NCBI GenBank assembly: GCA_963751105.1
Contig: CAVVTG010000001.1
Coordinates: forward strand, 434,001 to 498,000
Length of the DNA: 64,000 nt
Source: JACVRW01 sp963751105
GTDB taxonomy: Bacteria > Actinomycetota > Thermoleophilia > Solirubrobacterales > Thermoleophilaceae
Direction: 5' to 3'
The position numbers and the translations under genes are program-made. Below the pieces are notes generated by a model. The model did no database searches, was not told where the DNA came from, and saw only the letters and a list, made by a program, of their open reading frames with translations. Position 1 is the first letter of the stretch. Each line of letters begins with the position of its first letter. Shown here piece after piece: positions 59,328 to 64,000 of the stretch.

Positions 59328-61145
59328 TCAGCCTGTGGGAGTGGTGACGGAGGTCTCCGGTGCGGTGGCGCCGCCGGTGGCCGGTGCCGGAGCGGCCTCG
59401 GCCGGAGCGACCGGGGCCGCCGGGGTGACCGGAGCGGCCTCCACGGGCGCGGGAGCGGGTGCGGCCTCGACCGGAGCGACCGGGGCCGCGGGCGCCACCG
59501 GAGCGGCCTCCACGGGCGCGGGCGCCACCGGAGCCGGTGCGACCTCGACCGGCGCGGCCGGGACCGCCGGAGTGACCGGAGCCGCCGGGGTGACCGGAGC
59601 GGGTGCGGGCGCCACCGGAGTGACCGGTGCTGCGGGCGCCACCTGGACGGCCTCCACGGGCGCGGGAGCCACCGGAGCCGGTGCGACCTCGACCGGCGCG
59701 GCCGGAGCGACCGGGGCGGCCGGAGCGACCGGAGCCGGAGCGGGGGCCACCGGAGTGACCGGCGCCGCGGGCGCCACCGGGACGGGCGCGACCTGAGCGG
59801 TCGTCGTGGCCGGCTGGACCTGCTGCTGGAGGACGGTGTCCTGACTCGAGCCGGCCGCGGCACCGCCGCCGTACTGCGAGACGGTCATCGTGGTGCGGGC
59901 TTTCCCGGAACCCCCCTTGGTGGCCGTGGCCACCACTCCCCGGCCGGACGAGCCGCCAACCGCGCTGGCCGTCGAGCTGGCGCTCTTGCCGGGGATCGTG
60001 CCACCCGAGAGGTAGCGCGCCGGATCCTGCGCCTGCCCGTTCACGCGGGTCTCGAAGTGGAGGTGCGGCCCGGTGCAGCTGCCGGTGCAGCCCACGTAGC
60101 CGATCACCTGCCCCTGTCTGACCTGCGCCCCCTGGGAGGTGGCGAAGCGCGACATGTGGGCGTAACACGTGGAGAACTGGCTCGTGTGGGTGATGCAGAC
60201 CATGTTTCCGTAGCCGCTCTGCTGGCCGGCGAAGCTCACCGAGCCGCAGGCGGCGGCGCGGATGGCGGTGCCGGTGGGCGCGGCGAGGTCGACGCCGTCG
60301 TGGTTGCGTCCCCAGCGCGGACCGAAGGGCGACGTCTGCGTCCCCTTGACCGGGTTGGCGATGGTGGACGACGCACAGCTGCCCGTGCCCGGAGATGGGG
60401 CAGGGGAGGGCGTGGCGTTGGTCTGCGGTGCGGGCGTGTCGGTCGAGCCGCCGCCGGGGTCGCTCGAACCCGAGTCACCGGTGTCGCCCGTGCCGGCGTC
60501 CGTGTCGGCGCCATCCTGCAGGGGCTGGGCCGGAGAGTCCGTCTCCGGAGCGCTCTGGGCGTCGCCGTCCAGGGAGTAGCCACCCGGATCGCCCTTGGCC
60601 TCGAGGGCCGCGCCCGCCTCGACGAGGCGCTTCTCGATGCGCTGCTTCACGGCCTCGGGAACGTTGTAGCCACCGGCCGAGCTCGCGCCGGCGCTCGTGC
60701 CCGAGCTGCTCTCGAACAGCGCGCCCCAGGTGGCGAGACCAACGATTCCGTCGACCTCCAGGCCCGCACGGGCCTGGTACTGGCGCACCGCGGTGTCGGT
60801 CTGGGCGCCGAAGATCCCGTCGGCGGAGACGCCCAGCGCCCGCTGGACGTGGGCCACCAGGTCACCCTGGCTGCCGAGCTGGAGGGGCAGGCCGCCCTCC
60901 CGGATCTCGATGGCGCGGTTGGCGGGAGATTCGCCGGCAACCGCGGCCTTCACGTTGGAGGACATCTGGGCCGCGGCCACGGAGGCCCCGGGTCCGGCCA
61001 GCATGGCGCCGGCGAGTGCCGCCGACATGTTGCGCTTGCGGGCGTATTCGCGCCGCGCCTTGGGTAGAAGCTGTCTGCGGCGATGGGAGCGCTCCGAGGA
61101 GCGCAGCCAGAATTCAGGCTGGGCCAGATCCCTGTGGGTTCTCAT
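59328..61145 (-). CDS. M23 family peptidoglycan endopeptidase with PG-binding domain
   Basis: This 605-residue exported protein has a long basic n-region and a hydrophobic signal (about 41-59, ending SVAAAQ). A PG_binding_1 domain follows at about 88-143 (LGSQGDLVAHVQRALGVSAD), then a disordered linker. The M23 zinc peptidase domain has H282 and D286 in GRNHDGVD and H361-x-H363 in GPHLHFET. The last 150 residues are A, P and V repeats. The ATG at 61145 has AAAGGAAGGGG nine bases upstream, at the 3' end of a c-di-AMP riboswitch that probably controls it. Confidence 0.93.
   Translation of the reverse strand: MRTHRDLAQPEFWLRSSERSHRRRQLLPKARREYARKRNMSAALAGAMLAGPGASVAAAQMSSNVKAAVAGESPANRAIEIREGGLPLQLGSQGDLVAHVQRALGVSADGIFGAQTDTAVRQYQARAGLEVDGIVGLATWGALFESSSGTSAGASSAGGYNVPEAVKQRIEKRLVEAGAALEAKGDPGGYSLDGDAQSAPETDSPAQPLQDGADTDAGTGDTGDSGSSDPGGGSTDTPAPQTNATPSPAPSPGTGSCASSTIANPVKGTQTSPFGPRWGRNHDGVDLAAPTGTAIRAAACGSVSFAGQQSGYGNMVCITHTSQFSTCYAHMSRFATSQGAQVRQGQVIGYVGCTGSCTGPHLHFETRVNGQAQDPARYLSGGTIPGKSASSTASAVGGSSGRGVVATATKGGSGKARTTMTVSQYGGGAAAGSSQDTVLQQQVQPATTTAQVAPVPVAPAAPVTPVAPAPAPVAPAAPVAPAAPVEVAPAPVAPAPVEAVQVAPAAPVTPVAPAPAPVTPAAPVTPAVPAAPVEVAPAPVAPAPVEAAPVAPAAPVAPVEAAPAPAPVEAAPVTPAAPVAPAEAAPAPATGGATAPETSVTTPTG
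59340..59800 (-). repeat. Ala-Pro-Val repeat-coding region
   Basis: This stretch of the M23 peptidase gene codes for units such as VAPAAPVTPVAPAPAPV, repeated imperfectly about a dozen times. Corresponding DNA units of about 15 to 60 bases, for example GGTGCGACCTCGACCGGCGC, occur more than once. Such tracts often span the wall and vary in length between strains. Confidence 0.75.
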
Positions 61146-61157
61146 CCGTCATGTCCC

Positions 61158-61318
61158 CTTCCTTTCGGGCCTACGGGGTTAGCTGACGGGCTCGCGCTGG
61201 AAGATGCGCTATGCGGTTCTAGGGACCGCGATTCGCCCCCGGTGGCACCTGCCACCTCTGGTTCCCCCGTTCGCACTCGCCCGGCGGCGGGCGGCACGAC
61301 TCGGCGCTTGACTCTCCT
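61158..61318 (-). promoter_or_regulatory. c-di-AMP riboswitch (ydaO-yuaA type)
   Basis: Read leftward, the region contains the conserved pieces of the ydaO motif in the right order. These are CGCCGAGTCGTGCCGCCC, then GCGAACGGGGGAACCA (near 61259-61273), then GGGGGCGAATCGCGGTCCC (61222-61240), then AGCCCGTCAGCTAACCCCG and TAGGC (61169-61192). Purine-rich AAAGGAAGGGG closes the region and doubles as ribosome binding site. In actinobacteria this class commonly precedes wall hydrolase genes and usually turns expression off when c-di-AMP is high. Boundaries are approximate. Confidence 0.9.
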
Positions 61319-61503
61319 AAGCAACCCTCCTTGCAGGGAAAGTTGCGGTGGAGGAGACTAGCGCACCCTTTCGCCGGGCGGTGGCCGAGTCCTGCTAGAT
61401 GACCTGAGTCGTCATTTCGTGCACACCTTCCCGGCGTCTGGACACGTCTGGCGCCAGCCACGCCCAGCCGCTCGGGAAGCTGAAGCAGAACTTCCGACTC
61501 AGG
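61319..61503. other. Upstream region of the riboswitch
   Basis: No gene is seen in these 185 bases. On the minus strand TAGTCT (61355-61360) could be the -10 element for the riboswitch transcript. Between it and the aptamer, GCAAC and GTTGC near 61321-61346 can form a stem that may belong to the 5' leader. The rest shows nothing recognisable. Confidence 0.35.
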
Positions 61504-61908
61504 TCACTGAGCGGTGCGCCAGTCGGCTCCGTGGTGCCGGCCGCTGGGCAGCACGTTCGCCAGCAACCCGAGCAGAAGTCCGTACAGAAGGAGCCCCAGC
61601 ACGGTGGGCACGCCGTTGGCCACCCAGACGTTGTCGGAGCTCACGAGGCCGCCGAACGGGGCCAACAGCACGTCGTTGGCGTCGTCGATCGCCTCCCTCA
61701 GGTCGCCGTGGCGCTGCTCGCGCAGCCGCTCCTCATCAGGGCTGGGCGCGATCGTGGCCGGCCGCTCGGTGGCGCCCTCCAGCTCGGCCGCCAGAGCGTT
61801 CTGCTGGTTCTGCGATCCGCGGTCGAGCTCGTCGATCGCGAACAGGGCAAAGCCCAGGAGCACGATTCCCGAGCTGACGATCGCCACAACGCGGATCACT
61901 GATCCCAT
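61504..61908 (-). CDS. Small two-helix membrane protein, unknown
   Basis: This 134-residue protein has a membrane helix at about 4-24 (IRVVAIVSSGIVLLGFALFA), a soluble loop with E, R and Q and the acidic EAIDDANDVLL. A second membrane helix (GVPTVLGLLLYGLLLGLLANV) comes close to the end. No family is recognised. The ATG at 61908 gives a clean N-terminus; a longer frame upstream looks non-coding and overlaps the pyrE start region. It diverges from pyrE with 60 bases between starts. Confidence 0.7.
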   Translation of the reverse strand: MGSVIRVVAIVSSGIVLLGFALFAIDELDRGSQNQQNALAAELEGATERPATIAPSPDEERLREQRHGDLREAIDDANDVLLAPFGGLVSSDNVWVANGVPTVLGLLLYGLLLGLLANVLPSGRHHGADWRTAQ

Positions 61909-61968
61909 CGACAAGTACGATCGGCACCACCCGCCCGGCCATGACTCTCGCCCCCCGACTCTCCACGC

Positions 61969-62523
61969 ATGGCTGACCCGCGCGAGCGGCTGGTCGCGGA
62001 GCTGCGCGCCCACGCGCTGGTGATCGGCGAGGTGACGCTCACGAGTGGGCTCACCGCCCAGTACTACGTGGACGCCAAGCGGGCCATCCTCCTACCCGAG
62101 GCGTTCCGGGCGCTGGGCGAGCTGGTGGCGGCCGAGGCGGAGCGAGTGGGAGCCACCGCGGTGGGGGGCATGACGATGGGGGCGGATCCCGTGGCCTGCG
62201 CCGCCCTGGGCGCCGGCGCCCCCGTCAAGGTGTTCTTCGTTCGCAAGGACAAGAAGGAGCACGGGCTCCAGCGCTGGATCGAGGGCCCGCTGCTGGTGGA
62301 GGGTGAGCGCTGCCTGGTGGTGGAGGACGTGGTGACCACCGGGGGTTCGACGGTGAAGGCCATCGAGCGGGTGCGCGAGGAGGGGCTGGAGGTCGCGGGA
62401 GTGGTGAGCGTGCTGGACCGTCTCGCCGGTGGCGCAGAAGCCATCGAGGCGGCGGCGGGCGCCCCCTACACGCCGCTGACCACCATCGACGACGTCTACC
62501 CCGACCGCCCCGATCGCGGCTAG
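61969..62523 (+). CDS. pyrE: Orotate phosphoribosyltransferase
   Basis: PyrE converts orotate and PRPP to orotidine 5'-phosphate in pyrimidine synthesis. The 184-residue protein has SGLTAQYYVDAKRAILLPEA at the start, GGMTMGADPVACAALG, FVRKDKKEHGLQRWIEGP and the PRPP-binding motif CLVVEDVVTTGGST. It overlaps the end of nudC by four bases, tail to tail. No other pyr gene is adjacent. Confidence 0.95.
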   Translation: MADPRERLVAELRAHALVIGEVTLTSGLTAQYYVDAKRAILLPEAFRALGELVAAEAERVGATAVGGMTMGADPVACAALGAGAPVKVFFVRKDKKEHGLQRWIEGPLLVEGERCLVVEDVVTTGGSTVKAIERVREEGLEVAGVVSVLDRLAGGAEAIEAAAGAPYTPLTTIDDVYPDRPDRG

Positions 62524-63374
62524 CCGGACTCGCCGGCCAGCCAGCCGTCGATCAGCCGACGGGAGATCGAGTAGGGCGGAGAGAGCATGATCGGACCGGC
62601 GCCGCGGGCCGCTTCCTCCACCTCCACGCGCTCGAACCAGCGCACGTCCTCGAGCTCCTCGCCGTCGGCGCGCGGCTCGCCGCCCGCGGCCAGCGCGTGG
62701 AAGCCGAGCATCAGGGAGCTGGGGAAGGGCCAGGGCTGGGAGGCGACGTAGGAGACGGCTCCCAACTCGACCTCGGACTCCTCGTGCACCTCGCGCCGAA
62801 CGGCGTCCTCGAGGGTCTCGCCCGGCTCCACGAAGCCGGCCAGCACCGAGTAGCGGCCGGCCGGCCAGTGCGGTGACCGCCCGAGCAGGAGCCGGTCGTT
62901 GGGTGCGTCGATGACGCGGACGATCACCACCGGGTCGGTGCGGGGGAAGTGGTGCGCCTCACAGCTCGGGCAGCGGCGCTGGTGACCGGCATCGACCACC
63001 TCCGTGGGGGCTCCGCAGTTGGCGCAGAAGCGATGGCGGCGGTGCCACGAGAGGAGCGCCGCGGCATAGGCGGCCACCGCCGCCTCGTGCGCGGGGAGCT
63101 CCACAGCCGCCTCGCGCAGTCCCGCCGGACGCCCCGAGCCGGGCTCCACCTCCGTGACGTCGGTGGCGAACAGCGGCGCGCCGTCGCCCAACCCGAGAAG
63201 GATCTCGGAGCCGTCGGCGCCGCCCAGCAGCAGGTGCCCGTCGTTCATCCACACGCCGCGCTCGGAGACCTGGACGCTGCGCGCGCGGGGGTCGCTGCGG
63301 CGGGCGTCGAGCCAGGCCGGGTCGGCCCGTTCCTGCGGCACGCGGTCGATTCCCGACCCCGAGAAGACGATCAC
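62520..63374 (-). CDS. nudC: NAD(+)/NADH diphosphatase NudC
   Basis: NudC hydrolyses NADH to NMNH and AMP and can remove NAD caps from RNA. The 284-residue protein has the zinc ribbon CANCG ... CPSC in the middle, the linker HHFPRTDPVVIVRVID, and the Nudix box GFVEPGETLEDAVRREVHEE (G-x5-E-x7-R-E-x2-E-E). SQPWPFPSSLMLGFHA follows, the S-Q-P-W-P-F-P-x-S motif specific for NADH-type Nudix enzymes. The start is GTG. Confidence 0.95.
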   Translation of the reverse strand: MIVFSGSGIDRVPQERADPAWLDARRSDPRARSVQVSERGVWMNDGHLLLGGADGSEILLGLGDGAPLFATDVTEVEPGSGRPAGLREAAVELPAHEAAVAAYAAALLSWHRRHRFCANCGAPTEVVDAGHQRRCPSCEAHHFPRTDPVVIVRVIDAPNDRLLLGRSPHWPAGRYSVLAGFVEPGETLEDAVRREVHEESEVELGAVSYVASQPWPFPSSLMLGFHALAAGGEPRADGEELEDVRWFERVEVEEAARGAGPIMLSPPYSISRRLIDGWLAGESG

Positions 63375-63471
63375 ACCCCAGTTCTACCGCTGCGGCGCCA
63401 ACGGCGTGGCGCCAACGCGCCCAACTGCCCTCCAGGCGGCGTGCCCGATCGCGACCGGGTATCAGCTGAGC

Positions 63472-63684
63472 ATGGCTCAGGAATTCAAGAAGGGCGACAG
63501 GGTCGAATGGAACAGTCACGGCGGTAAGGGGGTGGGAACCGTGGAGCGCAAGATCACCTCGAACACCGAGGCGGGCGGACGCAAGGTGAAGGCGTCGAAG
63601 GACGAGCCGCAGTACCTGGTCAAGTCGGAGAAGTCCGGGGGCACGGCGGTCCACAAGCCGGGCGCGCTCAGGAAGCGGTCCTGA
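63472..63684 (+). CDS. DUF2945 family (Tudor/HVA1-like) small protein
   Basis: This 70-residue basic protein has the pattern EFKKGDRVEWNSHGGKGVGT followed by a central variable loop and DEPQYLVKSEKSGGTAVHKP. It matches the DUF2945 / hypervirulence-associated Tudor-like fold found in bacteria and fungi. The function is unknown. The ATG at 63472 starts right at the conserved region. Confidence 0.85.
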   Translation: MAQEFKKGDRVEWNSHGGKGVGTVERKITSNTEAGGRKVKASKDEPQYLVKSEKSGGTAVHKPGALRKRS

Positions 63685-63698
63685 CGCGGCCCAGAAGC

Positions 63699-64000
63699 TC
63701 AGCCGGGGAGCGGCGCACCCGCCAGGGCGAGCAGCGCTCCGGCGGCGCCTGCTCCCACGAGCACGACCACCACGCCGCGGCGCAGCGCCAGCAGGGCGAC
63801 TGCGGCGAGGGCCAGCAGCACGAACTGCCAGCTCTCCTCGAGCGCGAGGGCGAGCGGCACGGCCGCTCCCAGGATGGCTCCCACCGCCGCCGGTCCTGCA
63901 CCGGCGAGGAAGGCCTGGGTGACGGGGCTGGCCCGAAGGCGATCGAAGCGGTCGGCGCCGATCAGGATGAAGGAGAACGACGGCGCGAAGGCCACCGCCG
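63699..64000 (-). CDS. Chromate transporter family protein (C-terminal part; gene continues outside window)
   Basis: The frame is open at the right edge and covers the last 100 residues. The stretch AFAPSFSFILIGADRFDRLR followed by QAFLAGAGPAAVGAILGAAV and two membrane helices matches the C-terminal end of ChrA-type transporters. ChrA exports chromate in known cases; for others the substrate is uncertain. Only the C-terminal half-domain is visible. Confidence 0.75.
   Translation of the reverse strand, partial: AVAFAPSFSFILIGADRFDRLRASPVTQAFLAGAGPAAVGAILGAAVPLALALEESWQFVLLALAAVALLALRRGVVVVLVGAGAAGALLALAGAPLPG

Noticed and set aside
59293..59796. Rightward frame rich in G, A and T opposite the M23 peptidase tail
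   Set aside because: It is the complement of the A-P-V repeat tract; its apparent G-A-T collagen-like pattern is a mirror of that repeat.

Overview
The window reads as a chromosomal segment of a high-GC Gram-positive bacterium. It is most likely an actinobacterium of the Thermoleophilia / Solirubrobacterales type. This placement is inferred from gene content and order, not from a marker phylogeny. Pointers are the very GC-rich third codon positions, frequent GTG and TTG starts, a Mycobacterium-like bifunctional dCTP deaminase, an actinobacterial c-di-AMP riboswitch in front of a wall peptidase, and a Firmicutes-style split menaquinol:cytochrome c reductase. No phage, IS element, CRISPR array or obvious foreign island was found. 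Nearly everything is densely packed core chromosome with many 1 to 4 bp gene overlaps.

Region 1 (1-8.7 kb) is the origin-type core. recF, dnaN and dnaA run leftward, and rpmH, rnpA, yidD, yidC, khpB, rsmG, parA and parB run rightward. A near-perfect parS site lies inside the 5' end of dnaN. Region 2 (8.7-19.8 kb) has tRNA-Ile(GAT), a bifunctional nuclease gene, D-Ala-D-Ala ligase with an aminotransferase, a membrane-glycan style cluster (DUF4126-like protein, type I phosphodiesterase, GtrA, GT-C-like protein), a YmdB-type phosphodiesterase, an ABC exporter and a glycerophosphodiesterase. Region 3 (19.9-31.3 kb) is tetrapyrrole and respiration: hemB, a fused siroheme decarboxylase, hemL, qcrABC, menG, a polyprenyl diphosphate synthase, dcd, tatAC and an anti-anti-sigma factor. 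The Tat pair fits export of the Rieske protein, and menG plus the prenyl synthase fit supply of its menaquinone.

Region 4 (31.3-36.9 kb) has tRNA-Lys(CTT), a class IV aminotransferase, and a UDP-N-acetyl sugar module (2-epimerase, 6-dehydrogenase, hexapeptide acyltransferase) with two membrane proteins. Region 5 (36.9-43.1 kb) runs leftward and carries rpsF, ssb, rpsR, rplI, dnaB, a DnaC/DnaI-like helicase loader and purA. Two copies of a 45-bp palindrome-bearing repeat flank rplI. Region 6 (43.2-49.7 kb) is a leftward, tightly coupled six-gene unit: response regulator, histidine kinase, HtrA protease, RsbW-like anti-sigma factor, TreT-like trehalose synthase and a GT20 (OtsA-like) enzyme. 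It reads as an envelope-stress and osmolyte operon.

Region 7 (49.7-64 kb) is mostly cell envelope: a degenerate M28-like membrane protein, thiL, a class A penicillin-binding protein, MscS, a PIG-V-like mannosyltransferase, a HAD hydrolase, a CPBP protease, an L,D-transpeptidase, and an M23 endopeptidase behind a c-di-AMP riboswitch. It ends with pyrE, nudC, a DUF2945-like protein and the end of a chromate transporter gene.

Many genes have a TANNNT hexamer 7 to 11 bases before the start codon and no clear ribosome binding site. This suggests leaderless transcripts and was used to support several start choices.
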